A stretch of DNA of 64,000 nucleotides from Pseudomonadota bacterium (GCA_021783695.1 JAJXTO010000003.1:1-64000), one strand, 5' to 3'. Positions 21,127 to 32,074 are shown, counted from the first letter of the stretch. The notes: a model not told the origin generated them from the letters alone. Numbers and translations: made by a program.

Positions 21127-21943
21127 GCGGCAGCAGCATCACCAGCTTGTATTCCGGGTGCAGGGCGGCGCGCAGGGTCAGTTGCTCGTAGACCAGGCGC
21201 CCTTGCCGGGGGTGCTGAAAGCCGCGCTCGCCGCCTTCACGCTCTTGCACGTCGTTGAGTTTCCACAACGCGGCAAACTCCGGGCTGCGCATGCTCAATG
21301 CGTCGATCAATTCGCGCAGGGGCGCGGCGTGCAATCGCCCGCCGCAGTCCGCCCGGAATTCCGCCACTAGCCGCTGTGAGCGCATCGCCCAGTTCTCGAT
21401 CAGATCGCGCGCCTGCGGGTTGAAGAACAAAAAACGAAGCAGATTGGGAGGCGCGCCCGCCTGCTCGTCTTCCGAGGATGACTGCCAGCCCAGGAACAGA
21501 TCCGCGGCCTGGGCGTTTCCAGCCACCACATCCCAACGCTGATTGAGCACATAAGCGGGATGCTGAATTGCATGCACGCTGCGCAGCACCGCATCGACTG
21601 CCTTGGGCGGCGCCACGGGCGCACTGGGGTCGCGTCGCCGGGCCAGCTCGAAGAGATAGGCGCGCTCTGCCGCAGACAGTTGCAAGGCCTGCGCCAGCCG
21701 CTCCAGGGTCTTGGTCGATGCGGCGACCTGCCTGCCCTGTTCCAGCCAAGTGATCCAGGTGGCGCTGACGCCGCAGAGCGTGGCGAGTTCTTCCCGGCGC
21801 AGACCAGGGGCGCGGCGGCGACCCGCCGAGGGCAGGCCCGCTGCGGCAGGCGCCAGGCGGTTGCGGTGCAGGCGGATGAACTCGCCCAGCAGGCGACTGC
21901 CTTGGTGCGGGTCGGGCGGAACGGTGGACGCGGGGGTGGACAT
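21101..21943 (-). CDS. XRE-type regulator with MmyB-like ligand-binding domain
   Basis: A 280-residue protein. A helix-turn-helix at residues ~15-80 ([36 protein letters not shown]) is followed by the MmyB-like LBD ([42 protein letters not shown]). Such regulators usually control a divergent neighbouring gene, here the methyltransferase at 22090. The ATG at 21943 was chosen because it sits just ahead of the conserved domain; a longer in-frame reading would cross the intergenic region. No strong ribosome site is visible. The ligand is unknown. Confidence 0.85.
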   Translation of the reverse strand: MSTPASTVPPDPHQGSRLLGEFIRLHRNRLAPAAAGLPSAGRRRAPGLRREELATLCGVSATWITWLEQGRQVAASTKTLERLAQALQLSAAERAYLFELARRRDPSAPVAPPKAVDAVLRSVHAIQHPAYVLNQRWDVVAGNAQAADLFLGWQSSSEDEQAGAPPNLLRFLFFNPQARDLIENWAMRSQRLVAEFRADCGGRLHAAPLRELIDALSMRSPEFAALWKLNDVQEREGGERGFQHPRQGRLVYEQLTLRAALHPEYKLVMLLPLNPAEQQA

Positions 21944-21987
21944 GGCGGCATGCGCAGAAGCAAGTTGCACAGACTGGTGGGTTTTTA

Positions 21988-22018
21988 TACCAGGATATTT
22001 TCTCATCTTGTACCAGGA
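21988..22018. promoter_or_regulatory. Two TACCAGGA direct repeats in the regulator/methyltransferase divergent region
   Basis: TACCAGGA occurs at 21988-21995 and 22011-22018, with starts 23 bp apart (about two helical turns), in an otherwise AT-rich block. This is a natural candidate site for the MmyB-like regulator. Binding is inference. Confidence 0.45.
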
Positions 22019-22089
22019 ATTAGGCGCCGCTATCTTTTGCCTATCGACCGAGCCGCGTATCTCTGACTCTCGATCCCGGAGAACATCGC

Positions 22090-22854
22090 ATGCAACAACA
22101 CGCATTGACAGCAAAACAGTTCGGCACCACGGCTGCTGCCTATCTCTCCAGCGCAGTGCATGCGCAGGGGGAGGATTTGCGCCGCCTTGGTGCGCTGGCG
22201 CGGCAGTTGCAATGTGGCAGCGCGCTGGATCTCGGCTGCGGGGCCGGGCATGCCAGTTTCGCCTTGGCTGCCGCTGGTGCGCAGGTCACCGCCGTCGATC
22301 TTGCCTCCGAGATGCTGGAGATCGTTGCGCGTGAGGCGGCGACGCGGCAGTTGACCGGCGTGCGCACGCAGCAGGGTTCGGTCGATGCCCTGCCGTTTGC
22401 CGCAGCCTGTTTCGATCTGGTGGTCACCCGGTTTTCCGCGCATCACTGGCTCGATGTCCCGGCAGCGCTGCGCGAGGTGCGCCGGGTGATCAAGCCGAGT
22501 GGAACGCTGGTGATCATTGATGTCGTTGCGCTGGAATCCCCGTTGTGCGACACGCTGCTGCAGACGGTGGAAATTCTGCGTGACGCCTCACATGTGCGCG
22601 ATTACCGCCGGTCCGAATGGCGTGAGTTGCTCCGGCAGGCCGGGTTTGCCGTGCCACAGTCCGACAGCTGGTCGCTGACCATGGAATTCGCTTCGTGGGT
22701 GGCGCGCATGCGCACGCCGACGCTGCGGGTGCAGGCGATCCGCGATGTGTTTGCGCAAGCGCCACAGGAAGCGCGTGCGGCATTCCGTCTGCAGGCGGAC
22801 GGCTCGTTCGATCTGCCTGTGGCGTGGATGCAGACCCAGCCCAGCGTGGCCTGA
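22090..22854 (+). CDS. class I SAM-dependent methyltransferase
   Basis: A 254-residue methyltransferase with motif I LDLGCGAGHASFALA (residues ~46-60), the acidic VDLAS of motif II, and the UbiE/Methyltransf_11-like VTRFSAHHW...ALREVRRVIKPSGTLVIIDV region. It resembles small-molecule methyltransferases, and the substrate is unknown. It is divergent from the MmyB-like regulator and probably controlled by it. It lies 71 bp upstream of leuC but has no metabolic link to leucine synthesis. Confidence 0.82.
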   Translation: MQQHALTAKQFGTTAAAYLSSAVHAQGEDLRRLGALARQLQCGSALDLGCGAGHASFALAAAGAQVTAVDLASEMLEIVAREAATRQLTGVRTQQGSVDALPFAAACFDLVVTRFSAHHWLDVPAALREVRRVIKPSGTLVIIDVVALESPLCDTLLQTVEILRDASHVRDYRRSEWRELLRQAGFAVPQSDSWSLTMEFASWVARMRTPTLRVQAIRDVFAQAPQEARAAFRLQADGSFDLPVAWMQTQPSVA

Positions 22855-22925
22855 GGCACACCCACTAAAATCAACCTTTCATGACAAGTCAAGCGCGCAC
22901 CGCGCGCAAGACGCAGGAGAAGCCG

Positions 22926-24326
22926 ATGGGCCGAACGCTGTACGACAAATTGTGGGACGAGCATGTGGTGCGCACCGAGGAAGACGGCACCGCGCTGCTC
23001 TACATCGACCGCCATCTGGTGCATGAAGTCACCAGCCCGCAGGCGTTTGAAGGGCTGCAACTCGCGGGGCGCAAAGTCTGGCGCCTGAGCGCCAATCTGG
23101 CGGTGGCCGACCACAACGTGCCCACGACAGACCGTCGGGAGGGTATTGCCGATCCGATCTCGCGCTTACAGGTCGAGACGCTCGACGCCAACTGCGCTGC
23201 CAGCGGCATCACCGAGTTCCGCATGAACGACCGGCGCCAGGGCATCGTCCACGTCATTGGTCCGGAGCAGGGCGCCACCCTGCCGGGCATGACGGTGGTC
23301 TGCGGCGATTCACACACCAGTACCCACGGTGCTTTCGGCGCGCTGGCCTTCGGCATCGGCACCAGTGAAGTCGAGCATGTGCTGGCGACGCAAACCCTGC
23401 TGGCGCCCAAGATGAAAAACATGCTGGTGCGCATGGACGGCCCGCTGCCCACGGGTTGCCGCGCCAAGGACATCGCCCTGGCCATCATCGGCAAGATCGG
23501 CACTGCCGGGGGCACGGGCTACACCATCGAGTTTGCCGGCAGCACCATCTCGGCGTTGTCGATGGAAGGCCGCATGACTCTGTGCAATATGGCCATCGAA
23601 GCCGGTGCGCGGGCCGGGCTGGTGGCCGTGGACGATACCACCGTCAACTATGTGCGCGGCCGCCCCTTTGCGCCCACTGGCGTGGCCTGGGACCTGGCAG
23701 TGCAATACTGGCGCGGACTGCATTCCGACGCCGACGCCCGCTTCGACCGCGTGGTCACCCTCGATGCCCGCGAACTTGTGCCGCAGGTCACCTGGGGGAC
23801 GTCGCCCGAAATGGTGCTGCCGGTCGACGCCCGCGTGCCAGATCCCGACAAGGAAAAAGACGCCAACAAGCGCTCGGCCATGGAGCGCGCACTCACCTAT
23901 ATGGGCCTGGAACCGAACAAGGCCATCACCGATATCCGTATCGACAAGGTGTTCATCGGATCGTGCACCAACTCGCGCATCGAGGATCTGCGCGACGCCG
24001 CGCAAGTGGTCACTGGGCGGCATATCGCCAAGAACGTGCGTCAAGCCCTGGTGGTGCCCGGCTCGGGTCTGGTCAAGGCGCAGGCCGAGGCCGAGGGGCT
24101 GGACAAAATTTTCACGGCCGCCGGCTTTGAATGGCGCGAGCCCGGCTGTTCCATGTGTCTGGCGATGAATGCCGACCGCCTGGAGCCCGGCGAGCGCTGC
24201 GCCTCCACCTCCAACCGCAACTTCGAAGGGCGGCAGGGCGCGGGCGGCCGCACCCATCTGGTCAGTCCGGCCATGGCTGCCGCAGCGGCGATTGCCGGAC
24301 ATTTTGTCGATGTGCGCAAGCTCTGA
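22926..24326 (+). CDS. leuC: 3-isopropylmalate dehydratase large subunit
   Basis: LeuC/LeuD isomerise 2- to 3-isopropylmalate. The 466-residue aconitase-like subunit has [25 protein letters not shown], the cluster ligands in [12 protein letters not shown] and in GCSMCLAMN, and [12 protein letters not shown]. The ATG at 22926 has CAGGAGAAGCCG just upstream and gives the standard [10 protein letters not shown] start; an earlier in-frame ATG would add 15 non-conserved residues. It is followed by the entericidin-like gene and leuD. Confidence 0.96.
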   Translation: MGRTLYDKLWDEHVVRTEEDGTALLYIDRHLVHEVTSPQAFEGLQLAGRKVWRLSANLAVADHNVPTTDRREGIADPISRLQVETLDANCAASGITEFRMNDRRQGIVHVIGPEQGATLPGMTVVCGDSHTSTHGAFGALAFGIGTSEVEHVLATQTLLAPKMKNMLVRMDGPLPTGCRAKDIALAIIGKIGTAGGTGYTIEFAGSTISALSMEGRMTLCNMAIEAGARAGLVAVDDTTVNYVRGRPFAPTGVAWDLAVQYWRGLHSDADARFDRVVTLDARELVPQVTWGTSPEMVLPVDARVPDPDKEKDANKRSAMERALTYMGLEPNKAITDIRIDKVFIGSCTNSRIEDLRDAAQVVTGRHIAKNVRQALVVPGSGLVKAQAEAEGLDKIFTAAGFEWREPGCSMCLAMNADRLEPGERCASTSNRNFEGRQGAGGRTHLVSPAMAAAAAIAGHFVDVRKL

Positions 24327-24357
24327 GCGCCCATCCACGTTTCAACAGGAGTTCGCC

Positions 24358-24495
24358 ATGAAATCTCTTCTCTCCCTCCTTCTGCTCGCTGCAACACTGC
24401 TGTCACTGACCGCCTGTAACACCGTTGCGGGAGTGGGCAAGGATCTCAAGGCCGGCGGTCAGGCCATCACCAACGCAGCCGATCAGGCGAAGTAA
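24358..24495 (+). CDS. Entericidin-like small lipoprotein
   Basis: A 45-residue protein with a lipoprotein signal peptide (LLAATLLSLTAC lipobox, Cys19). The mature part, NTVAGVGKDLKAGGQAITNAADQAK, matches the entericidin A/B pattern. CAGGAG precedes the ATG. Entericidins are tiny envelope lipoproteins implicated in bacteriolysis and stress in enterobacteria. In betaproteobacteria a copy is often found inserted between leuC and leuD, as here (31 bp after leuC, 33 bp before leuD). Its role there is unclear. Confidence 0.85.
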   Translation: MKSLLSLLLLAATLLSLTACNTVAGVGKDLKAGGQAITNAADQAK

Positions 24496-24528
24496 ATCGA
24501 AAAGGCCGCGGTGACGCGGGTCTGCACA

Positions 24529-25176
24529 ATGGAACAATTTGTCGTCCACAAAGGACTGGTCGCGCCGATGGATCGCGACAACGTCGATACCGACGCCATC
24601 ATTCCCAAACAGTTTCTCAAGTCGATCCACCGAACCGGATTCGGCCCCAACCTGTTCGACGAATGGCGCTACCTCGACCACGGCGAGCCGGGGCAAGACC
24701 CGGCCACGCGCAAGCCCAACCCCGACTTCGCGCTCAACCAGCCGCGGTATGCCGGTGCCAGCATTCTGCTGGCGCGCGACAACTTCGGTTGCGGCTCATC
24801 ACGCGAGCATGCGCCCTGGGCGCTGCAGCAGTACGGCTTTCGCGCCCTGATTGCCAGCAGCTACGCCGACATCTTCTACAACAATTGCTTCAAGAATGGC
24901 GTGCTGCCGATTGTCTTGTCCAAGGCACAGGTGGCGCGGCTGTTCGACGAGCTTTACGGCTTCGTCGGCTACACCCTCACCATCGACCTGCCGCGGCAGG
25001 TGGTGGTCAAGCCGGACGGCACCGAGCTTGCCTTCGATGTGGGCGACTTCCGCAAGCACTGCCTGATCAACGGCCTCGACGACATCGGCCTCACTCTTGG
25101 CCACGCGCAGGAGATTCGCGCCTATGAGGCCGAGCGCCTGGCGCGCATGCCCTGGCTCGACAACCGCATCCTTTAA
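24529..25176 (+). CDS. leuD: 3-isopropylmalate dehydratase small subunit
   Basis: A 215-residue swivel-domain subunit partnering LeuC. It begins [29 protein letters not shown] and has the conserved [19 protein letters not shown] and [12 protein letters not shown] motifs. The ATG at 24529 was chosen over a start six codons upstream because it matches the family start. leuB follows after 20 bp. Confidence 0.96.
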   Translation: MEQFVVHKGLVAPMDRDNVDTDAIIPKQFLKSIHRTGFGPNLFDEWRYLDHGEPGQDPATRKPNPDFALNQPRYAGASILLARDNFGCGSSREHAPWALQQYGFRALIASSYADIFYNNCFKNGVLPIVLSKAQVARLFDELYGFVGYTLTIDLPRQVVVKPDGTELAFDVGDFRKHCLINGLDDIGLTLGHAQEIRAYEAERLARMPWLDNRIL

Positions 25177-25196
25177 TTTCCACGCGAATCGCTCAC

Positions 25197-26276
25197 ATGA
25201 ATATTGCCGTATTGCCCGGAGACGGAATCGGGCCCGAAATCATTGCCGAAGCCGTCAAGGTGCTCCGGCGCATCGCGCAGGACGGATTCGACTTCACCTT
25301 CGAGTTCGCTCCGGTCGGCGGCGCTGCCTATGCCGCGAGCGGCCACCCGCTACCCGAGGCCACGCTCAATCTGGCCAGGTCGGCCGACGCCGTGCTGTTC
25401 GGCGCCGTGGGCGACTGGAAGTACGACACCCTGGAGCGGCATCTTCGCCCCGAGCAGGCCATTCTGGGCTTGCGCAAGAACCTCGGCCTGTTCGCCAATC
25501 TGCGCCCGGCCGTTCTGTACGCCGAACTGGCAGACGCCTCCAGCCTGAAGCCCGAAGTGGTGTCCGGGCTTGACATTCTGATCGTGCGCGAACTGACCGG
25601 CGACATCTACTTCGGCCAGCCGCGCGGCCGCCGCACGGCGCCAGATGGTGCTTTCGCCGGCCAGCCCGAAGCCTTCGACACCATGCGCTACAGCCGCCCG
25701 GAAATCGAGCGCATCGCGCATGTGGCGTTCAAGGCCGCGCAGGGGCGCAACAAGCGCCTGACCAGCGTGGACAAGGCCAATGTGCTGGAGACCTTCCAGT
25801 TCTGGAAAGACATCGTCACCGAGATCGGGCAGCAGTACCCGGACGTGCAGCTCGACCACATGTACGTGGACAACGCGGCGATGCAGCTCGTCAAGGCGCC
25901 GAAAAAGTTCGACGTCATCGTCACCGGCAATATGTTCGGCGACATCCTCAGCGACGAGGCGTCGATGCTCACCGGCTCCATCGGCATGCTGCCTTCGGCC
26001 TCGCTCAACGAGAAGGGGCAGGGGCTGTACGAACCCAGCCACGGCAGCGCGCCGGACATCGCCGGTCAGGGCATCGCCAATCCGCTGGCGACCATTCTGA
26101 GCGCGGCCATGATGTTGCGGCACTCGCTGAAACTGCCGCAGCAGGCCGACCGCATCGAGTCCGCGGTGCAGAAGGCACTGGCGCAGGGGTTGCGCACGCC
26201 GGACATTCATGCGCCCGGCATGCAGAAAGTCAGCACCGCGCAGATGGGCGATGCGGTCGTGGCCGCGCTGGGTTGA
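25197..26276 (+). CDS. leuB: 3-isopropylmalate dehydrogenase
   Basis: LeuB oxidatively decarboxylates 3-isopropylmalate. The 359-residue enzyme starts [20 protein letters not shown]. It has the substrate loop [14 protein letters not shown], the VDKANVLE and [12 protein letters not shown] metal/substrate motifs, and the NAD site [12 protein letters not shown]. It is the last leu gene before asd. Confidence 0.97.
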   Translation: MNIAVLPGDGIGPEIIAEAVKVLRRIAQDGFDFTFEFAPVGGAAYAASGHPLPEATLNLARSADAVLFGAVGDWKYDTLERHLRPEQAILGLRKNLGLFANLRPAVLYAELADASSLKPEVVSGLDILIVRELTGDIYFGQPRGRRTAPDGAFAGQPEAFDTMRYSRPEIERIAHVAFKAAQGRNKRLTSVDKANVLETFQFWKDIVTEIGQQYPDVQLDHMYVDNAAMQLVKAPKKFDVIVTGNMFGDILSDEASMLTGSIGMLPSASLNEKGQGLYEPSHGSAPDIAGQGIANPLATILSAAMMLRHSLKLPQQADRIESAVQKALAQGLRTPDIHAPGMQKVSTAQMGDAVVAALG

Positions 26277-26313
26277 GCGCGCATTGAAAATACAACGAAC
26301 GACGGATGGAATG

Positions 26314-27450
26314 ATGGCAACGACATTGGTGGGTTTGGTGGGATGGCGCGGCATGGTGGGCTCCGTGCTGATGCAACGCATGCGCGAAGAGGGCGATTTT
26401 GGCCTGATCGAGCCGCTGTTCTTCAGTACCAGCAATGTCGGCGGCAAAGCGCCGCCGGAAGCGAAAAACGAAACCGTTTTGCAGGACGCGCACGACCTGG
26501 AGCAACTGCGCCGCTGCGACATCATCGTCACCGCGCAGGGGGGTGACTACACCGCGGCGGTGTTTGACAAACTGCGCGCCTCCGGCTGGACTGGGCACTG
26601 GATCGACGCGGCCTCCACCCTGCGCATGCGCGACGACTGCGTCATCATCCTGGACCCGGTCAACCGGCCGGTCATCGATGCCGCCCTGTCCAAGGGGGGG
26701 CTCAACTGGATCGGCGGCAACTGCACCGTGAGCTGCATGCTCATGGGCGTGGGGGCGCTCTACAAGGCCGGTCTGGTGGAATGGATGACCAGCATGACCT
26801 ATCAGGCCGCCTCGGGCGGTGGTGCGCAGCACATGCGCGAGCTGCTCACCCAGTTTGGCACGCTCAACGGTGCCGTCAAACCCCTGCTCGACGACCCGGC
26901 TTCCGCCATCCTGGCCATCGACCGCGACGTGCTGGCGCAGCAAAAGGCGCTCGACACCACGCAGACCCAGCACTTTGGCGTGCCTCTGGCCGGCAGTCTC
27001 ATTCCCTGGATCGACAAGGATCTGGGGCATGGCGTGTCGCGCGAAGAGTGGAAGGCTGGCGCCGAGACCAACAAAATCCTCGGCCAAGGCACGGGTTTCG
27101 GCTCGCCCGCGGTGCCGGTGGATGGCTTTTGCGTGCGCGTTGGCGCGATGCGCTGTCACAGTCAGGCGTTGACCTTCAAGCTCAAGAAAGACGTGTCGCT
27201 CGACGAGATCGAAGGGATGATCGCCGCCGATAACGATTGGGTGCGGGTGGTGCCCAACGACCGCGAAGCCACCATGCAGCAGCTCACGCCAGTTGCCGTG
27301 ACCGGAACGATGCAGATCCCGGTGGGCCGCCTGCGCAAGCTGGCCATGGGGCCGGACTACCTGGGCGCATTCACCGTGGGCGACCAACTACTGTGGGGCG
27401 CTGCCGAGCCGCTGCGTCGCATGCTGCGCATTCTGCTCGAACGGCATTGA
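26314..27450 (+). CDS. asd: aspartate-semialdehyde dehydrogenase
   Basis: Asd converts aspartyl phosphate to aspartate semialdehyde for Lys/Thr/Met and diaminopimelate synthesis. The ~378-residue protein has [17 protein letters not shown] (NADP site), FFSTSNVGG, and the catalytic-Cys region [14 protein letters not shown]. It also has the [14 protein letters not shown] segment typical of the Gram-negative class. Two adjacent ATGs (26311, 26314) are possible; 26314 has the better distance from GGA. The structured palindromic element begins 3 nt after its stop codon. Confidence 0.95.
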   Translation: MATTLVGLVGWRGMVGSVLMQRMREEGDFGLIEPLFFSTSNVGGKAPPEAKNETVLQDAHDLEQLRRCDIIVTAQGGDYTAAVFDKLRASGWTGHWIDAASTLRMRDDCVIILDPVNRPVIDAALSKGGLNWIGGNCTVSCMLMGVGALYKAGLVEWMTSMTYQAASGGGAQHMRELLTQFGTLNGAVKPLLDDPASAILAIDRDVLAQQKALDTTQTQHFGVPLAGSLIPWIDKDLGHGVSREEWKAGAETNKILGQGTGFGSPAVPVDGFCVRVGAMRCHSQALTFKLKKDVSLDEIEGMIAADNDWVRVVPNDREATMQQLTPVAVTGTMQIPVGRLRKLAMGPDYLGAFTVGDQLLWGAAEPLRRMLRILLERH

Positions 27451-27453
27451 ACC

Positions 27454-27724
27454 AGGGCCTGTTCACGCTATTTCTGTACCCGCGTTGCCCCCAGGTGGGG
27501 ATGGATGCGAGGCGGAGGGCACAGGCAAGGCTGGTCCGCCTTGCCTGTGCCCGACAACGCCGCAGACGCCCCGCCTGGGGGCAACCCATCGGGCCGGGGG
27601 CCTGGGCGGCGCACTGCCACGTTGCAGTCCGCTTGTGGTGCAACACACCACGGCGCGGCCTGCGCCTCGCATTGCATCCGCCCAGGCCCCCGGCGCGGGT
27701 ACAGAAATAGCGTGAACAGGCCCT
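27454..27724. mobile_element. 271-bp non-coding palindromic element with 31-bp perfect terminal inverted repeats (MITE-like)
   Basis: The ends are perfect 31-bp inverted repeats (27454-27484 and 27694-27724; left end begins AGGGCCTGTTCACGCTAT). Inside are two side arms. Arm A has a 16-bp stem (27485-27500 with 27569-27584, one G-U) capped by a perfect 15-bp hairpin (GGGCACAGGCAAGGC, 27517-27531 with 27538-27552). Arm B has a perfect 17-bp stem (27593-27609 with 27678-27694) and inner short stems. Together they form a three-way junction with almost no unpaired linker. Short reading frames inside are by-products of symmetry. GGCATTG occurs on both sides (27444-27450 and from about 27728). It fills most of the 458-bp asd-fimV gap. 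Identity as a mobile element is inference; no other copy is in this window. Confidence 0.65.
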
Positions 27725-27801
27725 AGGGCATTGCGGCGATCCTGGAATCGCCGGAATGCCACAGTTGCCGTGTTTGCGCACGCATGTCTTCGCGCATCAA
27801 C

Positions 27802-27830
27802 TTGTCAGCCTAATTTGTTGATGATATGGT
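27802..27830 (+). promoter_or_regulatory. Proposed fimV promoter
   Basis: TTGTCA (27802-27807) and TATGGT (27825-27830) are 17 bp apart, about 80 bp before the fimV ATG, in an AT-rich stretch just beyond the palindromic element. Confidence 0.5.
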
Positions 27831-27908
27831 GAAATTTGACGCAATTTATCGCTGCAACCGCAGGGAAATGCGCGCATTCGAATTCACCAAAATTGGGGGG
27901 CAGCCGAC

Positions 27909-30536
27909 ATGCTGCGATTGAACACTCGACGCCTGGCCCTGGCAATCGCCCTGGGCGCAACTGCTGGGCAAGCCTACGCATTCGGTCTGGGGGGAATCAA
28001 GGTGCAGTCGGCCTTGGGCCAGCCGCTGAGGGCGGAGATCGACATCACCCAGTTGAGTGCCGATGAGGCCTCCTCGCTGAAAGTGGGCGTTGCACCGCCG
28101 GAGGCGTTCCAGGCTGCGAAGCTGCAATACAACAGCACCCTGTCCGGCATTCGCATCAAGCTCGAGCGCAGTCCCGATGGCCGTGCCTACTTGCGCGTTA
28201 CATCGAGCAGCCCGATCAATGAGCCCTTCCTGGATTTGCTGATCCGCGCGCAGTGGTCCAGCGGACAGGTCAGCCGGGACTACACCCTGCTGCTCGACCC
28301 ACCCAATTTCCAGGCCGCACCCAGCACGGCGCAGGTTCCGGTGCAGGCCCCTGCGGTGGAAACCCCGGCGCAAGCCCCTTCGGTTGCCGCTGCACCCGCC
28401 ATGCCGGTCGCACCCGCCGTGCAAACTCCGGTGACGCCGGTGGCAAAGCCGGGGCCAATCGGCAAACGGGTTGCCGCTGAAGGCCAGTATGTGGTCAAAC
28501 GGGGCGACACCCTGGGCAAGATCGCCGCGGCATCCGGGGTCGAGGCGGTCTCGCTCGACCAGATGTTGACCGCGCTCTACCGTGCCAATCAATCGGCGTT
28601 CATTGACGGAAACATCAACCTGCTGAAGGTTGGCGCGGTGTTGCAGATGCCAAGCGCCGAGCAGGCTCAAGGGATTCCGCAGAAGGAAGCGCGGCGTTTC
28701 GTGGTGGCCCAGAGCGAGAATTTCAACGCCTATCGCCAACGTCTTGCCGAGATGGGTGGGCAGGCCAAGCCCCAGGCGCAGCAATCGCAGCGCGAGGCCA
28801 CAGGCAAGGTGCAGGCGCAGGTGCAGGAACCCGCTTCGTCCGGAGTGCAGGCGGAAAGCAAGCTCAAGCTCAGCAAGGCCGAGGTTGCAACGCAGGGCGC
28901 GGCAAACAAGGCGCAGCACATCGCTGACCAGAAGCAAGCTGCGCTGGATGAACAAAAAATCAAGCAGCTGCAAAAAAATGTCGACGAGCTGACTGCACTG
29001 TCCAAACAGGCACAGACCGTCGCCGCGGCCAAGCCGCAGTCCGCCGCTCCGACTGCCGCCCCGGCCGTCGCTGCGGTTGCAAGCAAGGCGGCTGCGGCAG
29101 TCACCGTGCCTGTGGCAAGTCCCGTTCCGGCCTCTGCGGCCAAGCCTGCCGTGACGCCGAGCGCTCCTGCTGCGGTCGCTACGGCATCGGCGCCGCATGC
29201 GGCATTGGCTGCGTCACCTGCTGCGTCCTCGGTTCCGTCATCCGCTCCGGTCTCGGCCCCCGCGGTCAAGCCTGCCGCGCCCAAAATGAGCAAGCCGACG
29301 CCCGTCGAGCAGGAAAGCTTCTTCAGCAGTCTGTTGTCCAACCCCTTGCTGCTGCCCGCCGGCGGTGGCCTGGTGGTCTTGCTGCTCCTGCTGGCCTGGC
29401 TGGCGCAGCGCAAAAAGACGTCCAAGTCGCAGCGCGATGTTTCGGTGTTTGACAGTCGCATGAGCGTGGCGGACAGCTTCTTTGGCGGCACGGGCGGTGA
29501 ACGCGTGGATACGCGCAACGGCAATATGAGTTCCACCTTCTCCTCCAGCCAGCTCGACACCAACGATGTCGACCCGGTTGCCGAGGCGGATGTGTATCTC
29601 GCGTACGGACGCGATCTGCAGGCTGAGGAAATTCTGAAAGAGGCGGTCAAGGCCAACCCGGACCGGCTGGCGGCACGTCTCAAGCTGCTGGAGATTTACG
29701 CCAAGCGCAAGGATTCGCGTTCGTTTGAAGTGGGCGCGGCCGAGCTGTTTGCACTGACCCAGGGGGTAGGCGAAGACTGGAAGCGCGCACAGGATCTTGG
29801 CCGCAGTCTCGATCCGGTCAACCCGCTTTATCACAACACTGTGATGCCAAGCACCCTGGGCAATCCGTCGACCATGCCGCAAACGGAATTTCCGGTAGCG
29901 ACTCCCACGGCGCTGGCTGCGCTGACCCCGCAAACCTTGCCCAGCACCGAGATGCTCTCCGGGATGGAGACGGCCGCGGCCAAGCAGACCATGCCCGAAC
30001 ACCTGGATCTCGATCTGAGTCTGCCAGCAGGCGAGACAACCTCCGCCCCGTCGCCGCAAGCGACGACACCGCTGTCCGTTCCCACGCTGCCGGAACTCAA
30101 GACGCCTGCTGTTGCCGCCAGCACGACGCAAGCCACAGGGCGATCGGAGAATGAAGATTTTCTGATGTCTGGCGGGCTTGACTTCAATATGCCCTCGGAC
30201 TTTGGCGCCCCAGCCTCCACGCTGGCCGCCGCCGATGTGGGCAAGGCCGCCGCACCGGTCGCGTACGACAACAGCATGGAGTTCGATCTCAGCAGCATTT
30301 CGCTGCAGGAGGCCGAGCCCAAAGCATCGGCCGAGTTGCACGATGCCCTGCCCGAGCTGGAGCCGCAGTTCAGCGAATCCAAGCTCTCGCTCGATCTGCG
30401 TCTTGAGCTGGCCGCTGAGAGCATGGCGATCGGCGACACCGAATCCGCGCGCAATCTGCTGGGTGAAGTGATCGCCGAGGGGGATCCGCAACTGAAAAAG
30501 CGGGCGCAGGACATGCTCGACAAGCTTGGCCACTGA
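27909..30536 (+). CDS. fimV: FimV/HubP family polar hub protein
   Basis: An 875-residue inner-membrane protein. Signal peptide is residues 1-24 (ending AGQAYA). The conserved FimV N-terminal domain follows ([22 protein letters not shown]). A LysM peptidoglycan-binding motif lies at ~195-245 ([16 protein letters not shown]). Long Ala/Pro/Val linkers and a Lys/Gln-rich helical stretch come before a single membrane span at ~478-500 ([20 protein letters not shown]). The cytoplasmic acidic region holds a TPR-like part (~555-610) and the C-terminal FimV domain ([26 protein letters not shown]). Homologues organise cell poles, type IV pili and twitching. The asd-fimV-truA order is conserved in related bacteria. 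Confidence 0.93.
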   Translation: MLRLNTRRLALAIALGATAGQAYAFGLGGIKVQSALGQPLRAEIDITQLSADEASSLKVGVAPPEAFQAAKLQYNSTLSGIRIKLERSPDGRAYLRVTSSSPINEPFLDLLIRAQWSSGQVSRDYTLLLDPPNFQAAPSTAQVPVQAPAVETPAQAPSVAAAPAMPVAPAVQTPVTPVAKPGPIGKRVAAEGQYVVKRGDTLGKIAAASGVEAVSLDQMLTALYRANQSAFIDGNINLLKVGAVLQMPSAEQAQGIPQKEARRFVVAQSENFNAYRQRLAEMGGQAKPQAQQSQREATGKVQAQVQEPASSGVQAESKLKLSKAEVATQGAANKAQHIADQKQAALDEQKIKQLQKNVDELTALSKQAQTVAAAKPQSAAPTAAPAVAAVASKAAAAVTVPVASPVPASAAKPAVTPSAPAAVATASAPHAALAASPAASSVPSSAPVSAPAVKPAAPKMSKPTPVEQESFFSSLLSNPLLLPAGGGLVVLLLLLAWLAQRKKTSKSQRDVSVFDSRMSVADSFFGGTGGERVDTRNGNMSSTFSSSQLDTNDVDPVAEADVYLAYGRDLQAEEILKEAVKANPDRLAARLKLLEIYAKRKDSRSFEVGAAELFALTQGVGEDWKRAQDLGRSLDPVNPLYHNTVMPSTLGNPSTMPQTEFPVATPTALAALTPQTLPSTEMLSGMETAAAKQTMPEHLDLDLSLPAGETTSAPSPQATTPLSVPTLPELKTPAVAASTTQATGRSENEDFLMSGGLDFNMPSDFGAPASTLAAADVGKAAAPVAYDNSMEFDLSSISLQEAEPKASAELHDALPELEPQFSESKLSLDLRLELAAESMAIGDTESARNLLGEVIAEGDPQLKKRAQDMLDKLGH

Positions 30537-31368
30537 GTCCTTGCCACCTCGGTTTCCCTCTCAGCTTCCTTCTCAGGCCGGGCGCCGTGTGGTGCTCGGT
30601 CTGAGTTACAACGGATCATCCTATTGTGGCTGGCAAAGTCAGCCCGGCTCCTGCGGAGTGCAGGATCGTCTCGAGCAGGCGCTCGCCCGATTTCTCGGTT
30701 GCGCAACCCGCACTGTCTGCGCCGGGCGCACGGACGCCGGTGTGCATGCGGTCGGTCAGGTGGTGCATCTCGACTCGCCCCTGACACGCGACTCGTCGTC
30801 CTGGGTGCGTGGCGTCAACGCCTTTCTGCCAAGCGACATCGCAGTGCAATGGGCGCGGACTGACATGCCGCCATCCTTCGATGCCCGCCGCAGCGCCTGG
30901 CAGCGCCGATATCGCTACGTCCTGCGCAACCAGGCAGTACGTCCCGCGCTCGACCACGGGCGGGTTGGCTGGACGCACCGTCCACTTGATTTGGATCGTT
31001 TGCGCGAAGCAGCGCAATGCCTGATCGGCGAGCACGATTTCAGCGCATTTCGCTCCAGCGAATGCCAGGCACTGAGTCCGGTGAAAACCCTGTACGCAAT
31101 CGAGATCACCAAGCTGGGCGATCATGTGGTGTTTGACGTGCGCGCCAACGCCTTTCTGCATCACATGGTGCGCAATCTGGTGGGAAGTCTGCTGGCAGTT
31201 GGCAATGGCTCCAAACCCACATCATGGCTTGCCGCCGTGCTTCACAGCCGTGACCGCAGTCAGGCTGCGCCGACCTTCATGCCCGATGGCTTATATTTTC
31301 TCGGACCCGATTACCCGGCAGAATTCAACCTTCCCGAACCGCCGCGCCAGATCGGCCTGCTGATCTGA
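30526..31368 (+). CDS. truA: tRNA pseudouridine(38-40) synthase
   Basis: TruA modifies U38-U40 in tRNA anticodon arms. The product has [18 protein letters not shown], the catalytic motif [11 protein letters not shown] (Asp70 in the long form), [16 protein letters not shown] and [17 protein letters not shown]. The start is uncertain because no ATG is available. TTG at 30526 (280 aa, overlapping fimV by 11 bp), TTG at 30541 and GTG at 30589 (259 aa) are in frame. The conserved fold begins just after the GTG. The coordinates give the longest form. Confidence 0.93.
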   Translation: MATESLPPRFPSQLPSQAGRRVVLGLSYNGSSYCGWQSQPGSCGVQDRLEQALARFLGCATRTVCAGRTDAGVHAVGQVVHLDSPLTRDSSSWVRGVNAFLPSDIAVQWARTDMPPSFDARRSAWQRRYRYVLRNQAVRPALDHGRVGWTHRPLDLDRLREAAQCLIGEHDFSAFRSSECQALSPVKTLYAIEITKLGDHVVFDVRANAFLHHMVRNLVGSLLAVGNGSKPTSWLAAVLHSRDRSQAAPTFMPDGLYFLGPDYPAEFNLPEPPRQIGLLI

Positions 31369-31374
31369 TTCCCG

Positions 31375-32028
31375 ATGTCTGAAACCGCCCCGCAAATCCG
31401 CACGTCGCACCGCACCCGCATCAAGATTTGCGGCATCACCCGTATAGAAGACGCGTGGACCGCCGCCCATGCCGGGGCGGACGCCATCGGCCTGGTGTTC
31501 TATCCGCCGAGTCCGCGCCACGTCACGCTGGCGCAGGCGCGCGAGATTGCGGCCAGTGTTCCGCCCTTTATCTCGGTTGTCACCCTGTTCGTGAACGCTG
31601 CGCCGCAGTTCGTCGAGGACGTGATTGCTCAGGTGCGCCCGGCGCTGCTGCAGTTTCATGGGGATGAAGCCCCTGGGGACTGCACCCGCTACGGCCATCC
31701 CTACATTCGCGCTGCGCGCATGCGCGAAGGGCTGGATTTGTTAGACTTTGCATCTCGTTTTCCCACATCTCAAGCCCTCGTTCTGGACACGGATCAGCCC
31801 GGATACGGCGGCGGCGGCGAGGTCTTCGATTGGTCACGCATTCCCGCAAACGTCGCGCTTCCCCTCGTTTTGTCTGGTGGGTTGCATGCTGCAAATGTGA
31901 CGCCTGCCATCCGGCGGGTGCGCCCCTGGGCGGTTGACGTCAGTTCCGGCGTCGAAGCGTCCAAGGGCATCAAGAGCGCGCAGCGCATCGCTGAATTCGT
32001 TGCCGCGGTTCGCGCTGCTGACCTGTAA
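31375..32028 (+). CDS. trpF: phosphoribosylanthranilate isomerase
   Basis: TrpF converts phosphoribosylanthranilate to CdRP. The 217-residue TIM barrel has [12 protein letters not shown] (catalytic Cys in KICGI), [32 protein letters not shown] and the phosphate-binding [10 protein letters not shown] and [14 protein letters not shown]. It begins 7 nt after truA and precedes trpB. The trpFBA block is separate from any trpEGDC, which is not in this window. Confidence 0.95.
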   Translation: MSETAPQIRTSHRTRIKICGITRIEDAWTAAHAGADAIGLVFYPPSPRHVTLAQAREIAASVPPFISVVTLFVNAAPQFVEDVIAQVRPALLQFHGDEAPGDCTRYGHPYIRAARMREGLDLLDFASRFPTSQALVLDTDQPGYGGGGEVFDWSRIPANVALPLVLSGGLHAANVTPAIRRVRPWAVDVSSGVEASKGIKSAQRIAEFVAAVRAADL

Positions 32029-32074
32029 TTGCGCCCAGGTGGATCGTCCGCCCGGCGCCATAAGAGACCCCACC

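Noticed and set aside
27454-27724. The palindromic element as a simple asd terminator
   Set aside because: The stems are far longer and more complex than needed, there is no U-tract, and perfect 31-bp end repeats are not a terminator feature. A side effect on asd mRNA 3' ends is still possible.
27468-27781. Several short reading frames inside and around the palindromic element on both strands
   Set aside because: They mirror one another because the DNA is palindromic. None has a start context or a protein-like composition.
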